DNA of 64,000 bases, from positions 186,001 to 250,000 of the forward strand of contig CAYRUO010000004.1 of NCBI GenBank assembly GCA_964427505.1, written 5' to 3'. A program made the position numbers and the translations under genes. Shown here piece by piece: positions 50,797 through 59,043 of the stretch. The notes under the pieces are model-generated. The model worked only from the letters and a program-made list of their open reading frames with translations, was not told the DNA's origin and ran no database searches. Origin of the DNA: Thermanaerothrix sp034436175 (GTDB lineage: Bacteria > Chloroflexota > Anaerolineae > Anaerolineales > Anaerolineaceae). Numbering within the stretch: the stretch's first letter is position 1; each line of letters opens with the position of its first letter.

Positions 50797-53793
50797 CTAG
50801 AAGCCTTCTAATTTGGAGAAATCGGCAACACCATCGGCCAGAGCCACAATGCGCTGGAGTAACCCCAACCGATTGGCGCGCAAGGCCGGATCCTCGGCCA
50901 TGACCAGCACTTCATCGAAGAAGCGATTGATCACCGGGATCATGGGCAGAAACGCCTTGAAGAAATCCTCCACACTACCCGGACGGCGTGAGGTTACCTC
51001 AGCCTGGAGCAACGCCGAGAGCAAATGCTTCTCCGCCGGCTCGACCAGCCGCTCAGGGTCAATGGCATAGTGCTCGCGTTGATCGCGGGTGATGCGCACA
51101 CAGCGGGCATAGGCCGGCAGGATAGCGTTCCAGTCGGGACGATTGACCCACTGCGTCAATTCCTGCACCGCACGCGCCGCCGCGGCGGGGTTGTGTCCCT
51201 GCGCCGCCAACACCGCTGCAACCACATCATAGCGGTACCCCTGTTCCAACAATTCATTTTGTAAGCGCCCGATGATAAAGTCCAGGCATTCCGCCTTAGC
51301 CTCGGCGCTCACCGCAACCGGCAAGCCCTGCGCCGCTGCCTCCAACCCCTGGCGCAGGTCGAAATCCAGGTTCCAGTGAATCAAATTCTGCACTAGACCC
51401 AATGCGGCACGCCGCAGGGCAAAAGGATCCTTAGTACCGGTCGGCGCCAGCCCTACCGCAAACAGCCCCATCAGGGTATCCAAGCGGTCGGCCAAGCCCA
51501 GCACCAGCCCCGCCGGCGTCTCAGGATAGCGGTCGCCGGCAAAGCGCGGCAGGTAAGCTTCAAAGATGGCTTCGGCCACGGCGTGCGGTTCACCGCTCTG
51601 GAGCGCATAATACCGCCCCATCACCCCTTGCAGTGAGGTCATCTCGACCACCATATGGGTCACCAAGTCGGCTTTGCACAGATGGGCGGCGCGGCGCACC
51701 GCCGCCGCATCTGCGGGTTCAAGCCCGACCATCGGGATCAGGCGCTCCACCAGGGCTTCAATGCGCTGGGTTTTATCCAGCATGGAGCCGAGTTTGGCCT
51801 GGAAGGTCAGGGTGCTCAAGCGCGGCAGATAATATTCCAACGGGTGCTTGAGGTCTTCACGAATGAAGTATGCCGCATCGGCAAAGCGGGCGCGAATCAC
51901 CTGCTCGTTGCCATCGGTGACGACGTCCAACCCCTCTTTACCACCGTTGCGCACGGCGATAAAGTAGGGCAAAAGGCGCCCCTCGCGGGTATAGACCGGG
52001 AAGTAGCGCTGGTGTTTCTTCATCACCGAAACCAGCACCTCTTCCGGCAGGCGCAGGTAATCGGGATCAAACGAACCACGCAGTGCGGTAGGGGCTTCAA
52101 CCAGATGGGTCACCTCGTTGAGCACCGCCTCATCGAGATGACCGGGGTCACCCCCTACCTCGGCAATCAATGCCCGTGCCTGCTCGGCGATGCGTGCCCT
52201 TCGCTGCTCCGGATCCACGATAACACCCTGGCGTTCCAGGAAAATACGATGATCACGGGGATGGGAAAGCGCAAACGTGGCCGGCTCGGCAAAGCGCAAC
52301 CCCCGCGTCACCCGCCCGGAGGCCAGCCCGGCATAGGTGAAAGGTATCACCGTCTCACCATAGAGTGCCACCAACCAGCGAATCGGGCGCGAGAAGGCCA
52401 CCCCACTGCTGTTCCAGCGCATGGAGCGCTCAAAGCGCAAATCGGCAATGACCTTTGGCAGTGCCTCGGCCAGCACCTCGACCGCCGGACGGCCTGTTTC
52501 ACGCACATGGGCGACCACATAACGCCCACCGTCCATCTCGGCCACGGTGAGCGCTTCGACCGGTACGCCCTTGCTGCGGGCAAACCCCTCTGCCGCCGCG
52601 GTGGGGCGTCCTTCAGCATCAAAAGCGCGGTTGGCGGGCGGACCCTTGACGACCAAATCACGATCCGGCTGCCGCCCGGCCAGGTCTTCAACCCATACCA
52701 CCAGGCGGCGCGGTGTGCCAAACACCTTGATCGCGCCATGTGCCAGGTGCAAATCCTCCAACAGCGCCGGGATGCGCTCGCGCAGTTGCGCTAACGCCGC
52801 ATCCAAATCCGCCGGGGGAAGTTCCTCGGTGCCAACCTCAACCAGCAGAGTCTCCCGCTCCGGGATCGTCTGCAGGGGTTGGGCTTCCATCGTCGGTATT
52901 TCGGCGACCGCTGCCGGCTTGAGCCAGGGGAAGCCCAACGCTTCACGCTGAGCGACATAAGCCTCGGCTACGCGGCGGGCCATATCTCGCATGCGCGCAA
53001 AGAGGATTTGGCGTTCGGTCACGCCGACCGCACCGCGGGTGTCCAGCACGTTGAAAGTGTGTGAGCACTTAAGGACATAATCGTGCGCCGGGAGCACCAG
53101 CCCACGCGCCAGGGCGGCTTCGGCTTCGGCCTCAAAGAGCGCGAACATCTGACGCAAGCGTTCCACATCCGCCACCTCAAAGTAGTAGGTGCTGTGCTCG
53201 CGCTCCCCTTGCAGGTTCACGTCTCCATAGGTGCGTTCGGCATTCCATTGGATATCACGGAAGTTGCTTACCCGCTGTAGCGCCATGGCGATGCGCTCCA
53301 GCCCGTAGGTAATTTCAACCGAAACCGGCTCCAATACCATCCCTCCGGCCTGCTGGAAGTACGTGAACTGGGTAATCTCCAGGCCATCCAGCCAGACCTC
53401 CCAGCCCAACCCCCAGGCGCCCAGGGCGGGCGACTCCCAGTTATCTTCGACGAAGCGAATATCGTGTTCGCGCGGATCAATGCCCAATGCCTCTAAGGAA
53501 CGCAGGTAGATTTCCTGGGGATTCCCGGGATCGGGCTTGAGGATGACCTGAAACTGATAGTGCTGCTGCAGGCGGTTAGGGTTCTCGCCGTAGCGCCCAT
53601 CGTCCGGGCGTATTGAAGGTTCCACATAGGCAACGTTCCACGGCTCCGGACCGAGCACGCGCAGAAACGTCGCCGGGTTCATCGTCCCTGCCCCGACCTG
53701 GGTATAGTAGGGCTGCCAGATCAGACATCCCTGCTCGGCCCAAAACTGCTGTAATTTCATGATAATGGATTGAAAATCTAGCGCCTTCTTCAT
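50797..53793 (-). CDS. glyQS: Glycine--tRNA ligase, fused alpha and beta subunits
   Basis: A 998-residue fusion of the usually separate GlyQ and GlyS. The alpha half (1-about 290) reads FQSIIMKLQQFWAEQGCLI, GAGTMNPATFLRVLGPEPWN and EVWLDGLEITQFTYFQQAGG. After a short linker (about 300-320) the beta half begins (ETLLVEVGTEELPPADLDAA) with the HD-like and anticodon-binding DALR regions (ALRRAALGLVQNLI). It charges tRNA-Gly. Fused forms are known in chlamydiae and some other phyla. An AAAGGT ribosome-binding site precedes the ATG. No T-box core is visible upstream. Confidence 0.96.
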   Translation of the reverse strand: MKKALDFQSIIMKLQQFWAEQGCLIWQPYYTQVGAGTMNPATFLRVLGPEPWNVAYVEPSIRPDDGRYGENPNRLQQHYQFQVILKPDPGNPQEIYLRSLEALGIDPREHDIRFVEDNWESPALGAWGLGWEVWLDGLEITQFTYFQQAGGMVLEPVSVEITYGLERIAMALQRVSNFRDIQWNAERTYGDVNLQGEREHSTYYFEVADVERLRQMFALFEAEAEAALARGLVLPAHDYVLKCSHTFNVLDTRGAVGVTERQILFARMRDMARRVAEAYVAQREALGFPWLKPAAVAEIPTMEAQPLQTIPERETLLVEVGTEELPPADLDAALAQLRERIPALLEDLHLAHGAIKVFGTPRRLVVWVEDLAGRQPDRDLVVKGPPANRAFDAEGRPTAAAEGFARSKGVPVEALTVAEMDGGRYVVAHVRETGRPAVEVLAEALPKVIADLRFERSMRWNSSGVAFSRPIRWLVALYGETVIPFTYAGLASGRVTRGLRFAEPATFALSHPRDHRIFLERQGVIVDPEQRRARIAEQARALIAEVGGDPGHLDEAVLNEVTHLVEAPTALRGSFDPDYLRLPEEVLVSVMKKHQRYFPVYTREGRLLPYFIAVRNGGKEGLDVVTDGNEQVIRARFADAAYFIREDLKHPLEYYLPRLSTLTFQAKLGSMLDKTQRIEALVERLIPMVGLEPADAAAVRRAAHLCKADLVTHMVVEMTSLQGVMGRYYALQSGEPHAVAEAIFEAYLPRFAGDRYPETPAGLVLGLADRLDTLMGLFAVGLAPTGTKDPFALRRAALGLVQNLIHWNLDFDLRQGLEAAAQGLPVAVSAEAKAECLDFIIGRLQNELLEQGYRYDVVAAVLAAQGHNPAAAARAVQELTQWVNRPDWNAILPAYARCVRITRDQREHYAIDPERLVEPAEKHLLSALLQAEVTSRRPGSVEDFFKAFLPMIPVINRFFDEVLVMAEDPALRANRLGLLQRIVALADGVADFSKLEGF

Positions 53794-53836
53794 ACCTTTC
53801 AGGCTCTCCTGTTAAGATAAGTCCATCGGTCTTTTG

Positions 53837-53845
53837 ATTATACCA
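53837..53845 (-). promoter_or_regulatory. Extended -10 promoter of glyQS
   Basis: On the minus strand TGGTATAAT is an extended -10 (TGn plus perfect TATAAT) placing transcription near 53830, about 37 bases before the glyQS ATG. No strong -35 is present, as usual for extended -10 promoters. Confidence 0.55.
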
Positions 53846-54012
53846 GAGGCGTATAGCCTTGCCCGACCTCTCCCATCTAGGCAACCTCAGCCTTGCATTC
53901 GGGTTCTATGAAGAAGAGGGGCGCGCTCAGGTAAGAACATGACCTCACTCTCCCTGACACGCTTCCCGCTACCGGCGAATAAGGTCATCCAGGATTGAAG
54001 ACGTTCATCATA

Positions 54013-54041
54013 TTGACGCTAACTTCATTATCCGGTAATCT
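54013..54041 (+). promoter_or_regulatory. Promoter of the glutamate dehydrogenase leader
   Basis: TTGACG (54013-54018) and TAATCT (54036-54041), 17 bases apart. Predicted start near 54048, about 158 bases before the gdh ATG. Confidence 0.6.
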
Positions 54042-54047
54042 TGTAAG

Positions 54048-54145
54048 TGGAACGAAACAAGCGGAGGCGCCGCCGTGCCAATTCTGGCCTACATAAGCCG
54101 AACTTGTAGCGGGCATACGACCGGGATGCCCGCTATTATTTTTTT
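54048..54145 (+). ncRNA. Structured leader RNA with terminator upstream of gdh (candidate attenuator)
   Basis: Between the promoter and gdh lies an about 98-base leader ending in a strong intrinsic terminator: a 9-base-pair stem AGCGGGCAT/ATGCCCGCT (54108-54116 with 54126-54134) and the U-rich ATTATTTTTTT. Upstream, CAAGCGG and CCGAACTTG can pair. GCGGAGGCGCCGC (54061-54073) can pair with GCGGCGCCACCTCCGC (54146-54161) around the terminator. I recognise no known riboswitch core. It may be an attenuator sensing a metabolite, or a small RNA ending before gdh. Confidence 0.5.
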
Positions 54146-54205
54146 GCGGCGCCACCTCCGCCCCCAGACCTTTCCCTACTCCCAACACCCACAGGAGAGA
54201 TGTCT

Positions 54206-55492
54206 ATGACGGGTACGACCAACGCTTTCGAAATGGCACAACGTCAATTCGACCACGTCGCCGAACTGCTTCAATTGGATCCCCAGGTGCGTGAGATCCT
54301 GCGCTGGCCGATGCGGGAGTACCACTTCCGCATTCCGGTGCGCATGGACGACGGCACCATTCGTGTCTTTCAGGGCTTTCGCGTCCAGCATAATGATGCC
54401 CGTGGCCCGTGCAAGGGCGGCATTCGCTTCCACCCGGCAGAAACCATTGATACCGTGCGCGCCCTGGCCACCTGGATGACCTGGAAATGCGCCGTGGTAG
54501 ATTTGCCGCTCGGCGGCGGCAAGGGCGGGGTTATCGTAGACCCGGCCACGCTCTCGGAGGGCGAAAAAGAGCGTTTGGCACGCGGCTACATCCAGCAAAT
54601 CTGGCGCAACATCGGTCCGCGCCAGGACGTTCCCGCCCCTGATGTGGGCACCAACCCGCAGATGATGGGCTGGATGATGGATGAGTACTCCAAATTGGTT
54701 GGGCAGTACACCCCTGGCGTCATCACCGGCAAGCCGGTCGGGGGCGGCGGCTCCCTCGGACGCACCGAAGCCACCGGGTTCGGCGTCATCTACACCGTGC
54801 GCGAAGCCCTCAAACATCTCAACCTGGATCCGGCCAAGTGCGTCGCCGCCATCCAGGGGTTCGGCAACGTCGCTCAGTATGCCGCGGTGGGCTTCACCGA
54901 AATCTTGGGTGGGAAGGTGGTCTGCGTGTCATATTGGGATCGCGAAGACCGCACCGCTTACACCGTGAGCAAAGCCGATGGCATTGACCCGCGCTTCCTA
55001 ATGAGCATCACCGATCAGTACGGCACGATTGATAAGAACAAAGCCCGCGCCGCCGGCTACACGATTGAGGACGGCAACGCCTGGCTGAGCAAAGAGGCCG
55101 ACGTGCTCATCCCCGCCGCGCTCGAAGGCCAGATCAACGCCGATACAGTGCACCACATCCACGAACGGGTTAAGTTGATCGCCGAGGGGGCGAACGGCCC
55201 CACCACCCCTGAAGCCGATGAGGTCATCCGCCAGCGCGGCATCTTCATGATCCCTGACTTCTTGTGCAATGCGGGCGGTGTGACGGTATCCTACTTCGAA
55301 AGCGTACAGAACGACATGAACTTCTACTGGACGAAAGAGGAAGTGCTCCAGCGCTTGGATACCAAGATGACCCAGGCCTTCCAGGCCGTGCTCGACCTCT
55401 CGCTGAAAGAGGGCGTCTTCATGCGCGATGCCGCTTACATGGTGGCCATCACGCGCGTGGTCAAGGCCATGGAACTGCGCGGGTGGATCTAA
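54206..55492 (+). CDS. gdhA: Glutamate dehydrogenase (Glu/Leu/Phe/Val dehydrogenase family)
   Basis: A 428-residue enzyme interconverting glutamate and 2-oxoglutarate plus ammonia. Motifs: RVQHNDARGPCKGGIRFHP, WKCAVVDLPLGGGKGGVIVD with the catalytic Lys, DVGTNPQMMGWMMDEYSK, then the nucleotide-binding AAIQGFGNVAQYAAVGF. VTVSYFESVQNDMNFYW is typical near the C-terminus. ATG 54206 is chosen because AGGAG is eight bases upstream; ATG 54200 is too close. Cofactor preference cannot be told. It is expressed behind the structured leader and ends at its own terminator. Confidence 0.95.
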   Translation: MTGTTNAFEMAQRQFDHVAELLQLDPQVREILRWPMREYHFRIPVRMDDGTIRVFQGFRVQHNDARGPCKGGIRFHPAETIDTVRALATWMTWKCAVVDLPLGGGKGGVIVDPATLSEGEKERLARGYIQQIWRNIGPRQDVPAPDVGTNPQMMGWMMDEYSKLVGQYTPGVITGKPVGGGGSLGRTEATGFGVIYTVREALKHLNLDPAKCVAAIQGFGNVAQYAAVGFTEILGGKVVCVSYWDREDRTAYTVSKADGIDPRFLMSITDQYGTIDKNKARAAGYTIEDGNAWLSKEADVLIPAALEGQINADTVHHIHERVKLIAEGANGPTTPEADEVIRQRGIFMIPDFLCNAGGVTVSYFESVQNDMNFYWTKEEVLQRLDTKMTQAFQAVLDLSLKEGVFMRDAAYMVAITRVVKAMELRGWI

Positions 55493-55515
55493 TACCCTTG
55501 TGATGACAAAACAAG

Positions 55516-55554
55516 CGAGGTGTCCAAACTAAATTGGGACACCTCGTTTTCTTT
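55516..55554 (+). terminator. Rho-independent terminator of gdh
   Basis: A perfect 10-base-pair stem (55516-55525 with 55537-55546) followed by TTTTCTTT, 23 bases after the gdh stop. Confidence 0.88.
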
Positions 55555-55561
55555 AACATGT

Positions 55562-55590
55562 TTGACGCGCGTCACATTGTCGGGTATAAT
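55562..55590 (+). promoter_or_regulatory. Strong promoter of the rpsU-infA leader
   Basis: TTGACG (55562-55567) and a perfect TATAAT (55585-55590) with an optimal 17-base spacer. Predicted start near 55597. Confidence 0.82.
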
Positions 55591-55596
55591 AAAAAA

Positions 55597-55748
55597 CGCC
55601 TGCGGGCAACCTTCAGGCAGTTTTACCAATTGATTGGCATGATTTCCTGGAATGGAGGTCATATCGCGCTGGGCAAGTGGGCATGGTGAACGGTTTATCC
55701 TTTTGAGAACGCCCTCGGCTGCAAGTGCGGTATGCAGCCGAGTTTTTT
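55597..55748 (+). ncRNA. rpsU leader RNA ending in an intrinsic terminator
   Basis: The about 150-base segment contains a hairpin ATGATTTCC/GGAGGTCAT (55639-55647 with 55654-55662, two wobble pairs), a small CCAAT/ATTGG stem before it, and then a strong terminator: CTCGGCTGCA/TGCAGCCGAG (55714-55723 with 55733-55742) plus TTTTTT. It stands between a strong promoter and rpsU, so most transcripts would stop before S21 unless read-through is allowed. It could be a ribosomal-protein attenuator or an independent small RNA. I match it to no known family. Confidence 0.55.
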
Positions 55749-55796
55749 GCCCGCGCGCAAACCGATTAAACCCGAACCTGAAAGGAGGTGAGTGCG

Positions 55797-55997
55797 TTGA
55801 CCATAGTGATCTTGCGGCCTAACGAAAGCCAGGAACAGCTGTTGAAGCGCTTCCGCAAGAAGGTCGTCAAGAGCGGTGTGCTGAGCACCGTGCGTCGGAA
55901 GCGTTGGTTCATTTCCAAGAGCGAACTGCGTCGCCTGGAACAGAAGAAGGCCATTCGCCGCATGAAACGCCGCCAGATGTCACGCGCTTCGGAGTAA
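55797..55997 (+). CDS. rpsU: Ribosomal protein bS21
   Basis: A 66-residue basic protein. TIVILRPNESQEQLLKRFRK, KVVKSGVLSTVRRKRWFISK and the Arg/Lys-rich tail are typical of S21, which binds the 30S platform and aids initiation. TTG at 55797 is the best start: AAAGGAGG (55781-55788) is eight bases upstream, while the GTG at 55788 overlaps that site. infA follows 42 bases later, probably on the same transcript. Confidence 0.93.
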   Translation: MTIVILRPNESQEQLLKRFRKKVVKSGVLSTVRRKRWFISKSELRRLEQKKAIRRMKRRQMSRASE

Positions 55998-56039
55998 GCC
56001 TTCGCTCATCGGGTTGGTGAAACGGTCTGGAGGTCCTCG

Positions 56040-56291
56040 ATGGCCAAAGAAGAAGAGAAGATTCAGGTGGAAGGCACGATTGTAGAGGCACTGCCGGGCA
56101 CGCAATTCCGCGTGCGCCTGGATAACGGGCACGAAATCCTGGCTTACCTCTCGGGACGGATGCGCAAATATTATATCCGCATCCTCCTCGGCGACCGGGT
56201 GCGGGTGGAAATGTCGCCCTACGACCTCACCCGCGGCCGCATTGTTTATCGCCAAAAGAAAGCCGGCGAACCGGCGCTCGAGGAAGAATAA
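56040..56291 (+). CDS. infA: Translation initiation factor IF-1
   Basis: An 83-residue OB-fold protein. IQVEGTIVEALPGTQFRVRL, NGHEILAYLSGRMRKYYIRI and GDRVRVEMSPYDLTRGRIVY match IF-1 almost throughout. An acidic about 7-residue N-terminal stretch and an acidic tail (EPALEEE) extend it beyond the usual 72 residues. It binds the A site of the 30S subunit. GGAGG precedes the ATG. Pairing with rpsU instead of the usual rpmJ/rpsM neighbourhood is not typical. Confidence 0.96.
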   Translation: MAKEEEKIQVEGTIVEALPGTQFRVRLDNGHEILAYLSGRMRKYYIRILLGDRVRVEMSPYDLTRGRIVYRQKKAGEPALEEE

Positions 56292-56328
56292 ACCCACCTG
56301 GACTCATTCCTAATCCGTAGGTGATTCC

Positions 56329-56362
56329 AAAAGGCGGCTTCTTTTTTAGGCCGCCTTTTTTC
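56329..56362 (+). terminator. Rho-independent terminator of rpsU-infA
   Basis: A stem AAAAGGCGGC/GCCGCCTTTT (56329-56338 with 56350-56359) ending in a T run, 38 bases after infA. Confidence 0.87.
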
Positions 56363-56379
56363 TCCCTAGAAAAATCATG

Positions 56380-56418
56380 TAAAAACTACTGAGGGCTGCC
56401 AATAATTGGCAGCCCTCA
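56380..56418 (-). terminator. Rho-independent terminator of the fasciclin gene
   Basis: A perfect 13-base-pair stem (56390-56402 with 56406-56418, loop TAA). On the minus strand it is followed by GTAGTTTTT. It lies 56 bases after the fasciclin stop. Confidence 0.82.
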
Positions 56419-56473
56419 TTTCCCACCCACAACTACCTCTAAATGTCACCCACCCGCTCGAACCTGTAAATCT

Positions 56474-57844
56474 TTATCGCGGGGGCAAGAGCACCGTATC
56501 AATGACGTGAATCACACCATTGGTTGTCTTGATGTCCGTCAGGATGACCTGGGCATCGTTGATGTATACTTTGCCATCCTGCACCTTGATCGTGACGGGC
56601 TTGCCCAACGCGGTATCGGCGCGCTGCAACTTCACCACATCCTCAGCCAAGACTCGCCCTGAGACAACATGATAGAGCAAGATGTCCGTGAGCTGCTTCT
56701 TATTTGCCGGTTTGAGCAGGTTATCCAGCGTGCCGGCAGGCAACTTTGCAAATGCTTCATCTGTGGGGGCAAAGACGGTAAAGGGACCCTCACTTTTCAG
56801 GGTATCCACCAGCCCCGCGGCCTGAACTGCAGCCACCAGGGTGTTGAACTTGTTGAACACCGCAGCGTCAACAATATCCTTGGGCAGGATCACCGTGTCA
56901 ATGACATGAATAACGCCGTTGCTCGCCTCAATATCGGTAATGATGATCTGCGCTTCATTGATGTAGGCTTTGCCCATATCTACCTTGAAGAAGACCGAGG
57001 TTCCCAAAGCAGTATCTGCGATCAGACCATCCTTTACCTCGGAAGCCATCACCTTGCCGGGCAAGACGTGATAAAGAAGGATGTTGGTCAATTGTTGCTT
57101 GTTCTCCGGCTTGAGTAGGGTTTCTAAGGTTCCCTCAGGCAATTTGGCAAAAGCCTCATCGGTTGGCGCAAACACAGTGAACGGGCCTTCACCCTTCAAG
57201 GTGTCCACCAAACCCGCCGCTTGCACTGCGGCAACCAAGGTGGTAAAACGTCCATCGGCTGCGGCAATATCCACGATGTCCTTCTTGGCTTCAGCCTTCA
57301 TGCTGGGGGGCAGGATAACCGTATCAATGACATGAATGACTCCATTGCTGGCCTCAATATCGGTGAGGATTACCTGCGCATCGTTGACGAAAACTTTATT
57401 ACCCTCGACCTTGATAGCGATGGGTTCACCAGCCGCCGTTTGGGCTTCGCTCAACTTGACCACATCCGAAGCCATAACCTTCCCCGGAACAACATGGTAG
57501 GTCAAAACCTTGACCAATTGGTCTTTGTTCTCGGGTTTAAGCAAATTTTCTAAGGTTTCTTTAGGTAGTTTGGCGAAAGCATCATCGGTCGGCGCAAACA
57601 CGGTAAACGGCCCCTCGCCCGATAAGGTCTCGACCAAACCGGCCGCCTGTACTGCGGTCACCAAGGTGCTAAACCGTCCATCCGCCACCGCAATATCCAC
57701 AATAGTTTTTGGGGCCGGGGTTGCTGTTGGGGGGACTGGGGTAGCTGTGGGCATTGGGGGTTGAGTGGGTGTAGACGTTGCAGCCGGCGCGCATGCCGAC
57801 AAGACCAAAGCAGCAGCCACTACCAGTAAGAAAATGTGTTTCAT
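56474..57844 (-). CDS. Secreted lipoprotein with three fasciclin (FAS1) domains
   Basis: A 456-residue lipoprotein from the ATG at 57844 (GGAGAGGAC upstream). The signal ends in LVLSA/Cys18; a Pro/Thr linker follows. Three tandem FAS1 domains of about 130 residues each show the H1 motif GPFTVFAPTDEAFAKLP, the YHV block (LLYHVLPGKVMASEV) and the H2 motif NGVIHVIDTVILP. FAS1 domains mediate adhesion to surfaces, glycans or other proteins, so the protein is probably surface-exposed. The repeats are very alike, pointing to recent duplication. An in-frame extension to 57928 has Cys-rich residues and no signal character, so I leave it out. Confidence 0.93.
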   Translation of the reverse strand: MKHIFLLVVAAALVLSACAPAATSTPTQPPMPTATPVPPTATPAPKTIVDIAVADGRFSTLVTAVQAAGLVETLSGEGPFTVFAPTDDAFAKLPKETLENLLKPENKDQLVKVLTYHVVPGKVMASDVVKLSEAQTAAGEPIAIKVEGNKVFVNDAQVILTDIEASNGVIHVIDTVILPPSMKAEAKKDIVDIAAADGRFTTLVAAVQAAGLVDTLKGEGPFTVFAPTDEAFAKLPEGTLETLLKPENKQQLTNILLYHVLPGKVMASEVKDGLIADTALGTSVFFKVDMGKAYINEAQIIITDIEASNGVIHVIDTVILPKDIVDAAVFNKFNTLVAAVQAAGLVDTLKSEGPFTVFAPTDEAFAKLPAGTLDNLLKPANKKQLTDILLYHVVSGRVLAEDVVKLQRADTALGKPVTIKVQDGKVYINDAQVILTDIKTTNGVIHVIDTVLLPPR

Positions 57845-57888
57845 CGCGTCCTCTCCTCTATTAGGTATTGGGTATTTACAACAATTAC

Positions 57889-57918
57889 ATTGTAGCCAGG
57901 ATGTATATAGTTGGTCAA
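57889..57918 (-). promoter_or_regulatory. Promoter of the fasciclin gene with adjacent palindrome
   Basis: On the minus strand TTGACC (57918-57913) and TACAAT (57894-57889) are 18 bases apart. Overlapping and upstream of the -35, an imperfect palindrome (AAACAT-ATACA-TTCATT-TGTAT-A-ATGTTT, 57916-57944) could bind a regulator. Confidence 0.55.
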
Positions 57919-57965
57919 ACATATACATTCATTTGTATAATGTTTTTGTAAAGTGTTGAGTTAAA

Positions 57966-57993
57966 CAAAAAAACCTCCCCACGTGGGGGAGGT
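57966..57993 (-). terminator. Rho-independent terminator of nifJ and the DHOD-like gene
   Basis: On the minus strand ACCTCCCC/GGGGAGGT (57993-57986 with 57980-57973) is followed by a run of seven U residues, 23 bases after the stop of the DHOD-like gene. Confidence 0.88.
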
Positions 57994-58016
57994 ATGTCTT
58001 GCCAGCAAGAAACGGG

Positions 58017-59024
58017 CTAGTAAATAATCCGATTATCGTAAGTGAGCAGTGCCTTCATGTAATTGGCGCGCTCAAAAGCCGCCGGCTCGGCTACCGCCTG
58101 CTGGCTCATACTGCCGATCATCTGCTGCACCGATTGGTATTCAAAGGTCTCCATCCATTCCTGCATTTCTTGTAGGATCTCGCTCGCCCGCTTCACGCCG
58201 TGTTTGAGTAGCGCCGAGGTGGTCATGGCCACTTTGGCGCCGGCCATCAATGCCTTGATCACATCCTGACCGGTGTGCACCCCACTGCTCAACGCCATAT
58301 CTACCGCTACCCGGCCGTAGAGAATGGCGATCCACCGCAACGGCAGGCGCAATTCCTCTGAGGTGCTCAATACCAGGCTGGGCACCACTTCCAGCGTCTC
58401 GATATCGAAATCCGGCTGATAGAAGCGGTTGAACAATACCAGGCCATTTGCACCCGCCTGGGCCAGTTTATGCGCAAAATTGGGCAAGGCAGTAAAGAAG
58501 GGGCTGAGTTTCACCGCTAACGGAATGCGGATCTGCTTGCGGATATCTGCCACCAGTGTGACATAGTTGGCCTCTAATTCCTCTGCCGTCAGGGCTGGGT
58601 CGGTGGGAAGATAATAGAGGTTCAGTTCCAAGGCATCCGCACCGGCTTCTTGGATCAGGCGTGCATACTCAATCCACCCTCCGCTGGAAACGCCGTTCAG
58701 ACTGCCGATGATGGGGATGCTCACGCTTTCCTTGGCTTTGCGGATCAGTTCGAGGTAACCCTCCGGCCCCACATTGTAGCGCCCCAGATCGGGAAAGTAG
58801 GTTAGGGCTTCGGCAAACGAATCACTGCCGCGGGTCAAATAATGATCCAGGGCCAGGCTCTCGTGAACAATTTGCTCCTCAAAGAGCGAATACATGACAA
58901 CCGCGCTAACGCCGGCATCTTCCAAACGGCGAATCCCTTCCACTTTCTTGGAAAGGGGCGAAGCCGAAGCCACCAATGGATTTTTCAGTTCCAAGCCTAG
59001 ATAACGGGTTTTCAGATCCACCAT
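58017..59024 (-). CDS. Dihydroorotate-dehydrogenase-like flavoprotein with altered active site
   Basis: A 335-residue TIM-barrel flavoprotein. MVDLKTRYLGLELKNPLVAS and the FMN-phosphate region (SSGVHTGQDVIKALMAGAKV) resemble class 1 DHODs. At the position of the catalytic Cys (usual NLSCPN) it reads ELNLYYLPTDP, with neither Cys nor Ser. The extended C-terminus after residue 280 (GVKRASEILQEMQEWMETF) is also not that of PyrD. It lies downstream of nifJ in the same operon. I infer a redox role with PFOR/ferredoxin rather than pyrimidine synthesis, but the substrate is unknown. Confidence 0.78.
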   Translation of the reverse strand: MVDLKTRYLGLELKNPLVASASPLSKKVEGIRRLEDAGVSAVVMYSLFEEQIVHESLALDHYLTRGSDSFAEALTYFPDLGRYNVGPEGYLELIRKAKESVSIPIIGSLNGVSSGGWIEYARLIQEAGADALELNLYYLPTDPALTAEELEANYVTLVADIRKQIRIPLAVKLSPFFTALPNFAHKLAQAGANGLVLFNRFYQPDFDIETLEVVPSLVLSTSEELRLPLRWIAILYGRVAVDMALSSGVHTGQDVIKALMAGAKVAMTTSALLKHGVKRASEILQEMQEWMETFEYQSVQQMIGSMSQQAVAEPAAFERANYMKALLTYDNRIIY

Positions 59025-59043
59025 AGTCGCCTCCTAAGATCAA

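Noticed and set aside
53794..53830. Possible T-box leader before glyQS
   Set aside because: The T-box antiterminator core and a specifier stem-loop are absent, and the 5' leader from the extended -10 is only about 37 bases.
55652..55819. Possible leader peptide frame across the rpsU leader
   Set aside because: The frame (ATG 55652) passes through the terminator and the rpsU start; its composition shows no run of regulatory codons.
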